From positions 620,001-684,000 of the forward strand of contig NZ_CP071051.1 of the NCBI RefSeq assembly GCF_017161405.1: a DNA stretch of 64,000 bases, written 5' to 3'. Each line of letters begins with the position of its first letter. Within the stretch, counting starts at the first letter, position 1. The translations under genes and the position numbers were made by a program. Below, piece by piece: positions 30,917 through 39,510 of the stretch. The notes under the pieces are model-generated. The model searched no databases. It saw only the letters and a program-made list of their open reading frames with translations, and had not been told where the DNA came from. The DNA is from Leucobacter sp. CX169 (GTDB lineage Bacteria > Actinomycetota > Actinomycetes > Actinomycetales > Microbacteriaceae).

Positions 30917-32083
30917 ATGACCACCACCATTGATGCCCTGTTCAACGTCGCCGACTTCGTGACGGAGGAGGAGCGCGCCTGGCAGATGAAGGCGCGCGAG
31001 TTCGCCCAGACCCGCATCAAGCCGGTCATCGACCAAGACTTCGAGGATCGCCGCCTGCGCCTCGACCTCGTCAAGGAGGTCGGCGCGCTCGGCTTTTTCG
31101 GCATGTACATGGAGGGCTACGGGATGGCCGGCGCCTCGTCGGTCGCCTACGGCCTCGTCGCGATGGAGTTTGAGGCCGTCGATTCGGGCTTCCGCACCGC
31201 GCTCTCGGTGCAGGGCTCGCTCGCCATGGGCGCGATCTACAAGTTCGGCTCCGAGGCGCAGAAGCAGGAGTGGCTGCCGCGCATGGCATCGGCCGAGGCC
31301 ATCGGCTGCTTTGGACTGACGGAGCCGCAGGGCGGGTCGGACCCGTCGACCATGATTACGACGGCGAAGCGTGACGGTGACGAGTGGGTCATCAACGGCA
31401 AGAAGCGCTGGATCGGCCTGGCCACCGAGGCGGCCGTCGCCGTGATCTGGGCGAAGGACGAAGAGGGCATCGTGCGCGGATTCGTTGTGCCCACCGAGAC
31501 CCCGGGCTTTGAGGCCCGCGCGATCGAGAACAAGCTCTCGATGCGTGCGTCACTGCAGTGTGAGATCGACCTCGTCGATGTGCGCCTGCCAGCCGACGCG
31601 ATCCTGCCGGGTTCGAAGGGGCTTTCTTCACCCTTCAAGTGCCTGAACGAGGCGCGCTACGGCATCTCGTGGGGGGTCATGGGCGCGGCTCGTAACTGCC
31701 TCGAGGTCGCGGTCGAGCGCTCGCAGACGCGCGAGGTCTTTGGCTCGCCGATCGGCGGCAAGCAGATTATCCAGGCGAAGCTCGCGGACTGCTTCCTCGA
31801 GTATCAGAAGGGCCTGCTGCTCGCGCTGCACCTCGGCCGCCTGAAGGACGCCGGGACGCTCACGCACGGACAGATCAGCGTGGGCAAGTTGAACAACGTG
31901 CGCGAGGCCATCAAGATTGCGGGCACGTGCCGCGCGATCCTGGGGGGCGACGGCATTACGAGCGACTTCCCCGTGATGCGTCACATGGCGAACCTCGAGT
32001 CGGTCCGGACCTACGAGGGCACGGACGAAATCCATGCCCTCGTGATCGGCCGCGAGCTCACCGGCATCGCCGCGTTCGCGTAA
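30917..32083 (+). CDS. Acyl-CoA dehydrogenase, probable glutaryl-CoA dehydrogenase
   Basis: 388-residue FAD enzyme expected to oxidise and decarboxylate glutaryl-CoA to crotonyl-CoA. Glutaryl-CoA-dehydrogenase-like features are FRTALSVQGSLAMGAI near residue 95, the FAD segment GCFGLTEPQGGSDPS, the WVINGKKRWIGLA strand and the C-terminal YEGTDEIHALVIGRELTG with the catalytic base Glu367. AAAGGAGACCCGC precedes the ATG, 46 bases after the CoA-transferase. Together with it this would turn glutarate into crotonyl-CoA for beta-oxidation. No electron-transfer flavoprotein gene is in view. Confidence 0.85.
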   Translation: MTTTIDALFNVADFVTEEERAWQMKAREFAQTRIKPVIDQDFEDRRLRLDLVKEVGALGFFGMYMEGYGMAGASSVAYGLVAMEFEAVDSGFRTALSVQGSLAMGAIYKFGSEAQKQEWLPRMASAEAIGCFGLTEPQGGSDPSTMITTAKRDGDEWVINGKKRWIGLATEAAVAVIWAKDEEGIVRGFVVPTETPGFEARAIENKLSMRASLQCEIDLVDVRLPADAILPGSKGLSSPFKCLNEARYGISWGVMGAARNCLEVAVERSQTREVFGSPIGGKQIIQAKLADCFLEYQKGLLLALHLGRLKDAGTLTHGQISVGKLNNVREAIKIAGTCRAILGGDGITSDFPVMRHMANLESVRTYEGTDEIHALVIGRELTGIAAFA

Positions 32084-32102
32084 CCCTTTCGCAGGATCCG
32101 CG

Positions 32103-32429
32103 CTACGCGCGGGTCCGGTTCGCCGGGCGGCCGCTCGGGCGACGCACCAGTCCCACACGGGTGCGCGCCTGACGGCCGCTCGCGCGTTCAACGGTGACGT
32201 GCCAGCCGTGCTGGGCGAGGTGGCTGAGGTCGCGCTTTGCTGCGCGATCAAAGTGCTCGGTCTCAACGATGTAGGTGGTCTGGCCTGCGCCGCGGTAGAC
32301 AGAGCGGTGCTCTGCCCAGTTGGGGATGCGGGGACCGGCATCGTCGCCGAGGTCGTGGTAGGGGGTGCTGTATCGCGAAGCCGACGGAGCGCTCTGCTCC
32401 AGCGTCGCGGAATTGGACTGGTACTGCAT
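32103..32429 (-). CDS. Hypothetical protein, 109 residues
   Basis: Small basic protein that I do not recognise. The N-terminal third is polar and Ser-rich; the centre holds a compact segment with RSVYRGAGQTTYIVETEHFD and HGWHVTVERA; the tail is Arg-rich. The ATG at 32429 is preceded by AAAGGAAACATC, a good ribosome site. It converges with the acyl-CoA dehydrogenase gene, 19 bases apart. A near-palindrome centred on AATT lies 40-65 bases upstream. Low database similarity would be expected. Confidence 0.6.
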   Translation of the reverse strand: MQYQSNSATLEQSAPSASRYSTPYHDLGDDAGPRIPNWAEHRSVYRGAGQTTYIVETEHFDRAAKRDLSHLAQHGWHVTVERASGRQARTRVGLVRRPSGRPANRTRA

Positions 32430-32467
32430 GATGTTTCCTTTCGAGTCGCCCTCCATACGGGAGAGCG

Positions 32468-32493
32468 TCGAGGTGCCAATTGGGCTACCTCGA
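32468..32493 (-). promoter_or_regulatory. Near-palindrome upstream of the 109-residue gene
   Basis: Arms TCGAGGT and ACCTCGA around GCCAATTGGGCT. It lies 39-64 bases before the ATG at 32429 and could be an operator or a leader hairpin. Nothing identifies a binding protein. Confidence 0.35.
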
Positions 32494-32678
32494 AATTGCT
32501 GGCGCGAAGCCAGCCGCGGATGAACCGCGAGAGTGAATGTGGCCGGCAAGTGTGCGGGCCGTGATTGCGAGAGCGAAACGTAAGAGAGTGGACGCGCGGA
32601 GGGTGGTGGTACACCAGCTCGGCATCAAGAATCAGACTCGATTGATCAAGATATCACGGGCGGTGGCGGAACGCAAGC

Positions 32679-32721
32679 GGGCGTCCAAGAGTGTGGCGGT
32701 ATGCCGTACTCCTGGACGCCC
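32679..32721 (-). terminator. Hairpin downstream of amt
   Basis: Arms GGGCGTCCA and TGGACGCCC, extended inward by GAGT/ACTC after one mismatch (13 of 14 positions), 34 bases beyond the amt stop on the minus strand. No U-run follows, so the strength of termination is uncertain. Confidence 0.5.
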
Positions 32722-32754
32722 AGTTGCGGGGGACTGCGGGGTGTTGCCGGGCGG

Positions 32755-33993
32755 CTACCGGCCGGCTTCTGCCAGGGCGTAGGCCTGCTCGCCGTGTACG
32801 ACGGTGTCGATGCCCGCGAGCTCGTCCTCGCTCGTGATGCGGAACCCGATGGTCTTCTGGATCGCGAATCCGATGACCCAGGCGACCGCGAAGCTGTAGA
32901 GCATCACGGCGAGCACGGCGATGACCTGCACGGCCAGCTGGCGGGCGTCGCCGCCGACGAAGAGCCCGGTCTCGGTCGCGAAGAAGCCGAGGTACAGCGT
33001 CCCGATCATGCCGCCGACGAGGTGGATCCCGACCACGTCAAGCGAGTCGTCGTATCCGAGGCGGAACTTCCAGTCGACCGCGATCGCACACACGACGCCG
33101 GTGACCGCACCGAGCAGCAGCGCCCACGCCGGCGTCAGGTTTGCGCAGGCAGGGGTGATGGCGACGAGGCCCGATACGGCTCCCGAGGCGGCGCCCACCG
33201 CGGTCGGCTTCCCGCTCCGCATCTTCTCGACGACCAACCAGCCCAGGATCGCGGTGCCCGCGGCCCCCAGCGTGTTCAGGATGATGAGACCAGTGTTCGC
33301 CATCCCGTTGAGCCACTCGGCGCCGGCGTTGAATCCAAACCAGCCGAACCAGAGCAGCGCTGCACCGGTGAGCGTGAGCGGCACGTTGTGCGGCTTCTGG
33401 ATGCCGGGCTTGAAGCCGATCCGCTTGCCCAGGATGAGGGCGAGGGCGAGGGCCGCGGCGCCCGCGTTCATGTGGACCGCGGTGCCACCGGCGTAGTCGA
33501 TCACGGCGATGCCCGAGTCCTCGCCGAACAGGGTGTTGCCGAGGTTCATGATCCAGCCGCCGCCCCATACCCACGCGGCGACCGGGAAGTACACCGCGGT
33601 GGCCCAGATGCCGGCGAAGACCATCCACGAGCCGAACTTGGCGCGGTCAGCAATTGAGCCCGAGATGAGCGAGACCGTGATGATGCCAAAGGTCGCGCCG
33701 AACGCGACACCGAGCAAATCGGGGGTGGAGGTGTCACTTGCCGCCATCGCCGAGAGGCCGAAGTCCGAGAAGGGGTTGCCCGCGAAGTCGCCGGGGGAAG
33801 AGACGACCGACATGTTGTAGCCGTACAAGATCCAGAGGCCGGCAACCAGGCCCATCGCGCCGAAGCTGAGCATCATCATGCTGACGACGCTCGTCATCTT
33901 GACGAGCCCGCCATAAAAGAATGCGACGCCGGGCGTCATCAACAGCACCATGGCCGTTGAGATGATCACCCAGGCAATTGTTCCGGTATCCAT
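32755..33993 (-). CDS. amt: Ammonium transporter
   Basis: 412-residue Amt/Rh channel with eleven predicted helices, importing ammonium when nitrogen is scarce. The N-terminal GVAFFYGGLV segment, the WIMNLGNTL region and the twin pore histidines are visible: first His in AVHMNAGAAALALAL, second in GIHLVGGMIGTL. GAGGAACGACT precedes the ATG. The usual glnK gene does not follow; a hairpin does. Two GlnR-like boxes lie about 100-145 bases upstream, so it is probably nitrogen-regulated. Confidence 0.93.
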   Translation of the reverse strand: MDTGTIAWVIISTAMVLLMTPGVAFFYGGLVKMTSVVSMMMLSFGAMGLVAGLWILYGYNMSVVSSPGDFAGNPFSDFGLSAMAASDTSTPDLLGVAFGATFGIITVSLISGSIADRAKFGSWMVFAGIWATAVYFPVAAWVWGGGWIMNLGNTLFGEDSGIAVIDYAGGTAVHMNAGAAALALALILGKRIGFKPGIQKPHNVPLTLTGAALLWFGWFGFNAGAEWLNGMANTGLIILNTLGAAGTAILGWLVVEKMRSGKPTAVGAASGAVSGLVAITPACANLTPAWALLLGAVTGVVCAIAVDWKFRLGYDDSLDVVGIHLVGGMIGTLYLGFFATETGLFVGGDARQLAVQVIAVLAVMLYSFAVAWVIGFAIQKTIGFRITSEDELAGIDTVVHGEQAYALAEAGR

Positions 33994-34092
33994 AGTCGTT
34001 CCTCACCGCGTAGAAGGGGGCACAGAATCGAGACAAGAACTGCTCGTGTCGACAGCATGCCCGCCCGATGTTTCCGCGGGCGGCAGAGTTCT

Positions 34093-34138
34093 GTTTCCAT
34101 CGCGTTAAAGTTGCGGGGCCTGATTTCCGGCGTGTAAC
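34093..34138 (-). promoter_or_regulatory. Two GlnR-box-like sites upstream of amt
   Basis: On the amt strand GTTAC-ACGCCG-GAAAT (34123-34138) and TTAAC-GCGATG-GAAAC (34093-34108), both close to the actinobacterial GlnR pattern GTnAC-N6-GAAAC. Start-to-start spacing is 30 bases, larger than the 22 of classic double boxes. Position 100-145 bases before the ATG suits an activator. Confidence 0.55.
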
Positions 34139-34201
34139 GGGGTGGGTAGTGCGCCGAGCGTGGAGCATCTCGGTATCGATTCCTGCTGGCCGGTTCCGGG
34201 G

Positions 34202-35503
34202 CTAGGTGTGGCCGAGGGGTTGGTCCTGCCCGCGCTGCCGTGCTGTCCGCGGCTCACGTGCAAGCATTTCTGGGGCGCGAGCGACGAGGAGCCACACGGG
34301 CAGCACGACGAAGCAGAGTACGGGCAAGAGGCGCACGTCTCCGGAGACGACAACGGCGATGAAGATAGCAATCCAACCGTCACGGGACACGGCGAGCACC
34401 ATGCCTAACGTGCCGCAACCGATCGCCAGCCCCAGGGGTATCTGCGGGAAGAATGCCTGGCAGAGCATGCCCACGGCAACCCCGATAAAGACTGCCGGGA
34501 AGATCCGTCCGCCACGGAACCCCGAAGTGGCGGCGATGAGCAGGGCGCAGAGCTTGATGCCCACGATTCCGATGAGCTGCCATGCTGTGAACGCTCCGGC
34601 TTGATCGACGAGTTCCACCATCTGGGTGCTTCCCTTGAACAGCGTGATCGGACCGCCCAAGGCGCCCAACAGGCCCAACAACACACCTCCCAGGGTCGTG
34701 TACAGAAGGGGCATTTTTAACGTGCGAAACAGCGAATAGAGCGGTTGAAACAGGACGGATCCCACAAGCCCGAGGAGAGCCGCGACGCAGGCGACGGCCA
34801 CGGCGGCCGGCAAGAGTTGCAGGAGCGGGCCCTCGGTGCTGGGCACCACGGGCGGTCGCAGTTGCTCGGCCCCGAGAAACGCCATCGTTATCGAGGCGAC
34901 GCTGGCGGAAAGGAGGGGGAGGAACAATCGGTCCCACAACACGCCGCCGGACTTCGCCGCCGCAACCACACCGGTCAACACGAGTATCGCCGCTATCGGG
35001 GTTCCAAACAGTGCCCCGATGGTTCCGGCCGCGGACACCATCACCACCAGTTCGATGTCCACGCGCGGAAACACGTGGGTGACCAGGGCGACCAGCAATG
35101 CCGTGTTGATGGCGATGATGGCGGACTCTGGTCCGAGGCTCACGCCGCCGGCCAGCCCCAATACCGTCACGAGCGCCAGACCCGGAACCGCGCCGAGCGA
35201 CATTGGCGGCGCGATGAGCTCGACGGTTGCCGAGTCTGTGCCTGCGCGACCGGGAACGAAGGTGGCGATCAGTCCCACGGAAAGCCCGATCAGGCTCAAT
35301 ACGCCAAAGATCCACCACCGTGAATCGGGCGAGACGCCGAGGGCGTTCGGCAGGTGCACCCAGAGGAGTCCTTCAAGCAGATGCGCGGCCTCGTCGACCG
35401 CGAAGAGGCCCACTGCAGACACTACGCCGACGACGAGCGCTGGCACCGACAGCTGGAGCAGCTGTCGGACCGACGGGACTTCCTGCTCACCCAAGGTGGT
35501 CAC
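34202..35503 (-). CDS. ClC-family chloride channel/transporter-like protein
   Basis: 433-residue integral membrane protein of the voltage-gated chloride channel superfamily, with about ten hydrophobic segments. The second selectivity-filter region reads GGVSLGPESAI, where the GREGP of classic ClC antiporters would be; the gating glutamate position appears to be Leu. The GSGIP motif is also not seen. This suggests a passive channel or a different substrate. The GTG at 35503 is chosen because a CTGACA-17-TAGCAT promoter ends seven bases before it; an ATG at 35512 lies between. It is divergent from a K+ channel gene. Confidence 0.8.
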   Translation of the reverse strand: MTTLGEQEVPSVRQLLQLSVPALVVGVVSAVGLFAVDEAAHLLEGLLWVHLPNALGVSPDSRWWIFGVLSLIGLSVGLIATFVPGRAGTDSATVELIAPPMSLGAVPGLALVTVLGLAGGVSLGPESAIIAINTALLVALVTHVFPRVDIELVVMVSAAGTIGALFGTPIAAILVLTGVVAAAKSGGVLWDRLFLPLLSASVASITMAFLGAEQLRPPVVPSTEGPLLQLLPAAVAVACVAALLGLVGSVLFQPLYSLFRTLKMPLLYTTLGGVLLGLLGALGGPITLFKGSTQMVELVDQAGAFTAWQLIGIVGIKLCALLIAATSGFRGGRIFPAVFIGVAVGMLCQAFFPQIPLGLAIGCGTLGMVLAVSRDGWIAIFIAVVVSGDVRLLPVLCFVVLPVWLLVARAPEMLAREPRTARQRGQDQPLGHT

Positions 35504-35510
35504 GGTCCAC

Positions 35511-35539
35511 ATGCTACGCGAGCATCAGGTCCTTGTCAG
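35511..35539 (-). promoter_or_regulatory. Promoter of the ClC-like gene
   Basis: CTGACA, 17-base spacer, TAGCAT on the minus strand; the -10 ends seven bases before the GTG at 35503, implying a leaderless mRNA. Confidence 0.6.
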
Positions 35540-35704
35540 GAGCGGGAATTGACGAGCGCTCCTCGCATCAATCTCCACGCCGCACCTCCTCAAATGGGGC
35601 TCCGGGCTGAGGCGGCTCCGATTAGAGTCAGGCCATGCACGTTCGCAGGGAGGTGGCCATCGAGGACGGTTGGCTCTTCCCCGAGAATCCGAGAGGGCGA
35701 CGCC

Positions 35705-36277
35705 ATGGATCCCAGCACGAATCGACCGGAATTCACCCAGCTTGACTTTGCCGGCAAGCTCCGCGTCGTACTGGCTTCCATCCTGCGAGTGGCACTGATA
35801 CTCACGGGGTCCTTCGCGCTGTACTTCCTCATCCCCATCGATGGCTTCAACGCGGAGAATCCCCTGGCCGCCTGGATTCGGCTCTCCGCCGTAGTGCTGG
35901 CCTTTGTCGGAGTACTCGCGCTGCAGGTACGAACCGTGGTGGCGGCAGACGTGCCCCAGATCCGGGCGGTTGAGGCCGTCGTGGTGAGCGTGGTCTCATT
36001 CGTGCTGCTCTTCGCGTTGCTCTATCTCTCGATCTCTACGAGCGACGCGTCCGCGTTCAGCGAGCCGATGGACCGTGTGGATGCGCTGTACTTCACGTCA
36101 AGCACCTTCACCACGGTCGGGTTTGGGGACATCGTCGCCACGGCAATGCTGACGCGCGGCCTGGTGTCGCTCCAGATGATCGCCGGTCTTGGCGTTTTAT
36201 GGATGGTAGCGAAGGTGGCCTTCTTTGCTGCGCAGCAGGGACTGCAGCGAACACAGGGCGAGCCTGAGGCGGAGTGA
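35705..36277 (+). CDS. Potassium channel protein
   Basis: 190-residue membrane protein with four hydrophobic helices at about residues 22-42, 55-75, 88-108 and 155-178. The pore loop between the last two carries the K+ selectivity filter TVGFGD within YFTSSTFTTVGFGDIV. No RCK/TrkA-N or cyclic-nucleotide domain is attached, so gating is unknown. GAGAGGGCG precedes the ATG. It is divergent from the ClC-like gene. Confidence 0.85.
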   Translation: MDPSTNRPEFTQLDFAGKLRVVLASILRVALILTGSFALYFLIPIDGFNAENPLAAWIRLSAVVLAFVGVLALQVRTVVAADVPQIRAVEAVVVSVVSFVLLFALLYLSISTSDASAFSEPMDRVDALYFTSSTFTTVGFGDIVATAMLTRGLVSLQMIAGLGVLWMVAKVAFFAAQQGLQRTQGEPEAE

Positions 36278-36295
36278 CTCCCTCGCGAAAGAGAA

Positions 36296-36338
36296 AACCC
36301 CCGCGATCCCAGTTTTTTCACGGGGATTTGCGGGGGTT
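36296..36338. terminator. Terminator between K+ channel gene and tRNA-Ser
   Basis: Nine-bp arms AACCCCCGC and GCGGGGGTT. It lies between converging transcripts and could serve both. Confidence 0.7.
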
Positions 36339-36343
36339 CTCGG

Positions 36344-36433
36344 TGGCGGTGACGGTGGGATTTGAACCCACGGTAGGGGTGAACCTACACAACATTTCGA
36401 GTGTTGCACCTTCGGCCGCTCGGACACGTCACC
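36344..36433 (-). tRNA. tRNA-Ser (anticodon CGA)
   Basis: 90-base class II tRNA. The acceptor pair GGTGACG/CGTCACC closes the cloverleaf and a GCCA end is encoded. The anticodon arm is CAACA-CTCGAAA-TGTTG, giving anticodon CGA for UCG codons. The long variable arm (GTAGGTTCACCCCTAC) is typical of serine tRNAs, and the T arm contains GTTCAAATC. Confidence 0.95.
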
Positions 36434-36539
36434 GCTAGCAATATTACGCAAGACCGGCACGGAATAAAAATCGAGGCGCTCTGTTCGGTGTGCCGCCCGG
36501 AAATCCGGGGATGTCGGAGGCCCCGGCTAGGCTTTTGGT

Positions 36540-37886
36540 ATGGCCAAGTCGAGCGGATTCGCGTGTTCTGAGTGTGGCTGGCGCGCCCTGAAGTGGGTGG
36601 GGCGCTGCGGTGAATGCCAGCAGTGGGGCACGGTGGCCGAGGTGGGTGCTTCCCCCGGGGCCGGCACCGGCAAGCGCACCACCGCGACAGCGCCTGGCCT
36701 CGCGCGAGCGGCGAAGCCCATAACGAGCCTCATCGGAGCCGAGGTGAGCCACCGGCCCACCGGTATCGGCGAACTCGACCGGGTGCTCGGCGGCGGTCTC
36801 GTCGCCGGCGCCGCGATCCTGCTCTCGGGCGAGCCCGGGGTGGGCAAGTCGACGCTGCTGCTGGAGGCGGCGGCGAAGGCGGCGAGCACGGGTCAGAAGG
36901 TGCTCTACGTGAGCGCCGAGGAGTCGGCCGGGCAGGTCCGCATGCGCGCCGGGCGCACGGGCGCCCTGCACGAGTCGCTGTTCTTCGCGTCCGAGACCGA
37001 CCTGGGTACTGTGCTCGGCCAGATCGAGGCGGTCGACCCGGCGCTCGTCATCATCGACTCCGTCCAGACCATCGCAAGCGATGCCATCGACGGTATTGCC
37101 GGCGGTCCGTCGCAAGTGCGCGAGGTCGCCGCGGCCCTCATTCGCACCGCGAAGGACCGCGATACCCCCGTCATCCTGGTCGGGCACGTCACCAAGGACG
37201 GCCAAGTTGCCGGCCCGCGGCTGCTCGAGCACCTCGTCGATGTGGTGTGCCACTTTGAGGGCGACCGGCGCAGCGCGCTCCGCTTCCTGCGCTCGCTCAA
37301 GAATCGCTTCGGCCCCACCGACGAAGTTGGCTGCTTCCAGATGAGCGGGACGGGCATCGAGGAAGTGCCCGACCCCAGCGGGCTCTTCCTGAGCGACCGC
37401 ACGGAGCCGGTCAGCGGCACGTGCACGACGATTGCGCTCGAGGGACGGCGTGCCATCCCCGTTGAGGTGCAGGCGCTCGTCGTCCCGGCGACCAGCGGTG
37501 GCAATCCGCGCCGGGTGATGAGCGGCGTCGACGGCAGTCGGGTCGCCATGCTGTTGGCCGTGATCGAGCGGCGGTTGAACGTTGCCGTCGCGGGCTGCGA
37601 TGTCTACGTGTCCACCGTAGGCGGCCTGAGGCTCACCGAGCCGGCCGCCGATCTGGCGATCGCCCTCGCCCTGCTCTCCGCGATCAACGACTCGCCGCTT
37701 CCGCACACGCTCGCCGCGTACGGCGAAGTCAGCCTCGCGGGCGAGATCCGTGCGGTGTTGGGCGGAGCCCAACGCGAAGCCGAAGCCACACGCCTGGGAT
37801 ACAAAAACCTGATCGAGTCCCAGTTCGCGACCCTCGACGGAGTTCGCACGAGCCTCTTCGAGTGGCAACCTGCCCCAGCGAGATAG
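36540..37886 (+). CDS. radA: DNA repair protein RadA
   Basis: 448-residue RecA-like branch-migration ATPase used in recombination repair. An N-terminal zinc finger (CSECGWRALKWVGRCGEC) precedes the ATPase with Walker A GEPGVGKS at about residues 98-105, the RadA-specific LKNRFGPTDEVG motif, and a C-terminal Lon-protease-like domain (VAGCDVYVSTVGGLRL onwards). TAGGCT ends six bases before the ATG, a leaderless layout. Length is typical. Confidence 0.95.
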   Translation: MAKSSGFACSECGWRALKWVGRCGECQQWGTVAEVGASPGAGTGKRTTATAPGLARAAKPITSLIGAEVSHRPTGIGELDRVLGGGLVAGAAILLSGEPGVGKSTLLLEAAAKAASTGQKVLYVSAEESAGQVRMRAGRTGALHESLFFASETDLGTVLGQIEAVDPALVIIDSVQTIASDAIDGIAGGPSQVREVAAALIRTAKDRDTPVILVGHVTKDGQVAGPRLLEHLVDVVCHFEGDRRSALRFLRSLKNRFGPTDEVGCFQMSGTGIEEVPDPSGLFLSDRTEPVSGTCTTIALEGRRAIPVEVQALVVPATSGGNPRRVMSGVDGSRVAMLLAVIERRLNVAVAGCDVYVSTVGGLRLTEPAADLAIALALLSAINDSPLPHTLAAYGEVSLAGEIRAVLGGAQREAEATRLGYKNLIESQFATLDGVRTSLFEWQPAPAR

Positions 37887-37918
37887 GGCGGCTCAGAAGC
37901 GAGATAGACTTGACCACC

Positions 37919-39421
37919 GTGAGCAGCAACAACACCGTAGACGTCGTCCTCATTGGCGGCGGAATCATGAGCGCCACCCTCGGTACCCTCCTTGCGGAGG
38001 TCGAGCCCGAGTGGTCGATTGCTCTGTACGAGCGCCTCGGCGCGGTCGGCGAAGAGAGCAGCAACGCGTGGAACAACGCCGGCACCGGCCACGCCGCCCT
38101 CTGTGAGCTGAACTACATGCCCGAGGGGGCAGACGGCAGCCTGTCGCCCGACAAGGCCATCGACATCAACGAGCAGTTCCAGCTGAGCCGCCAGTGGTGG
38201 GCCTCGCTGGTCGAAGACGGCACGCTCGGCGAGCCGAACGACTTCATCAACTCGACCCCGCACATGACGTTCGTCATGGGCGAGGCAAACGTTGACTACC
38301 TGCGTCGCCGCTACGAGGTCCTCAAGCAGCAGCCGCTGTTCTCGGATATGGAATTCAGCGACGACCCCGCCGTCATTGCGGAGTGGGCCCCGCTGCTCAT
38401 TGAGCGCCGCAAGAAGGGCGAGGCGGTCGCCGCGACGCGCTCCGAGAGCGGTACCGACGTCGACTTCGGCTCGGTCACGCGTCAGCTCACCGCGCACCTC
38501 GAGAGCACGGGCGTCAAGGTGCACCGCGGCCACGATGCGCGCAAGGTTCGTCGCCGCGCAGACGGCACCTGGGACGTCTTCGTGCGCAACCAGTCGGGCT
38601 ACGGCACGACCGTCGTCAACGCGAAGTTCGTCTTCGTCGGCGCGGGCGGCGGCGCCCTGCACCTGCTCCAGTCCTCGGGTATTCCCGAGATCAAGGGCTT
38701 CGGTGGCTTCCCGATCAGCGGCCAGTTCCTGCGCTGCGACAAGCCCGAGGTGGTGGCGGAACACCAGGCGAAGGTCTACGGCAAGGCGTCGGTCGGCGCC
38801 CCGCCCATGTCGGTGCCCCACCTCGACACCCGCGTCGTCGACGGAGGCACGAGCCTGCTCTTCGGCCCATACGCCGGGTTCACCCCCAAGTACCTGAAGA
38901 AGGGCTCCTGGTGGGACCTCTTCGGCTCGATCCGCCTGCACAACCTCATGCCCATGATCCAGGTGGGCCTGCGTGAGATGTCGCTCGTGAAGTACCTCAT
39001 CACCGAGGTGCTTGCCGGCAACACCAAGCGCATGCAGGCGCTGCGCGAGTTCATGCCGACCGCGAAGGACGAGGACTGGTACCTCATCACCGCCGGTCAG
39101 CGTGTGCAGGTCATGAAGAAGGACCCGCAGAAGGGCGGCGTGCTGCAGTTCGGCACCGAAGTCATCACGGGAGGCGAAGGCACGATTGCCGGCCTGCTGG
39201 GCGCCTCACCGGGCGCCTCGACCGCGGTTCCCGCGATGCTCGGCGTCCTCGAGCGCTGCTTCCCCGAGAAGTTCGAGCAGCAGTGGCGCGCGAAGTTCCT
39301 CAAGCGCGTGCCGGCGCTCGGCACGGGGGTCAACCACGATCTGGCCGCGACGCAGGCAACGCTGGCCGAGACCGCCCGCGTGCTGAACCTCACCGGTTCC
39401 GCCGTGGCACGGGCCGAATAG
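37919..39421 (+). CDS. mqo: Malate:quinone oxidoreductase
   Basis: 500-residue membrane-associated FAD enzyme oxidising malate to oxaloacetate and passing electrons to menaquinone, a common actinobacterial replacement for or partner of malate dehydrogenase. The N-terminal FAD motif VLIGGGIMSATLG and the SSNAWNNAGTGHAALCELNY signature are clear; the C-terminal half ends with TGVNHDLAATQATLAETARVL. The GTG at 37919 lies eight bases after TAGACT; frames reaching further upstream overlap radA and lack support. Confidence 0.95.
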   Translation: MSSNNTVDVVLIGGGIMSATLGTLLAEVEPEWSIALYERLGAVGEESSNAWNNAGTGHAALCELNYMPEGADGSLSPDKAIDINEQFQLSRQWWASLVEDGTLGEPNDFINSTPHMTFVMGEANVDYLRRRYEVLKQQPLFSDMEFSDDPAVIAEWAPLLIERRKKGEAVAATRSESGTDVDFGSVTRQLTAHLESTGVKVHRGHDARKVRRRADGTWDVFVRNQSGYGTTVVNAKFVFVGAGGGALHLLQSSGIPEIKGFGGFPISGQFLRCDKPEVVAEHQAKVYGKASVGAPPMSVPHLDTRVVDGGTSLLFGPYAGFTPKYLKKGSWWDLFGSIRLHNLMPMIQVGLREMSLVKYLITEVLAGNTKRMQALREFMPTAKDEDWYLITAGQRVQVMKKDPQKGGVLQFGTEVITGGEGTIAGLLGASPGASTAVPAMLGVLERCFPEKFEQQWRAKFLKRVPALGTGVNHDLAATQATLAETARVLNLTGSAVARAE

Positions 39422-39440
39422 CCAACCACTCCTGTTTCGC

Positions 39441-39476
39441 CCGAACGGGGCTCGTCGAGTGACGGGCCCCGTTCGG
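39441..39476 (+). terminator. Hairpin terminator after mqo
   Basis: 11-bp arms CCGAACGGGGC and GCCCCGTTCGG around a 14-base loop, 20 bases after the mqo stop; a weak T pair follows. Confidence 0.65.
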
Positions 39477-39510
39477 CGTTCCTGCCCGTGCCTGCCCGGA
39501 TCCTGGTGCC

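Larger units (their letters stand above)
32430..32754. other. 325-base non-coding stretch between the 109-residue gene and amt
   Basis: No credible gene is visible. It holds the leader and probable promoter of the 109-residue gene, a near-palindrome at 32468-32493 and a hairpin at 32679-32721. The rest shows no strong signal. Confidence 0.6.
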
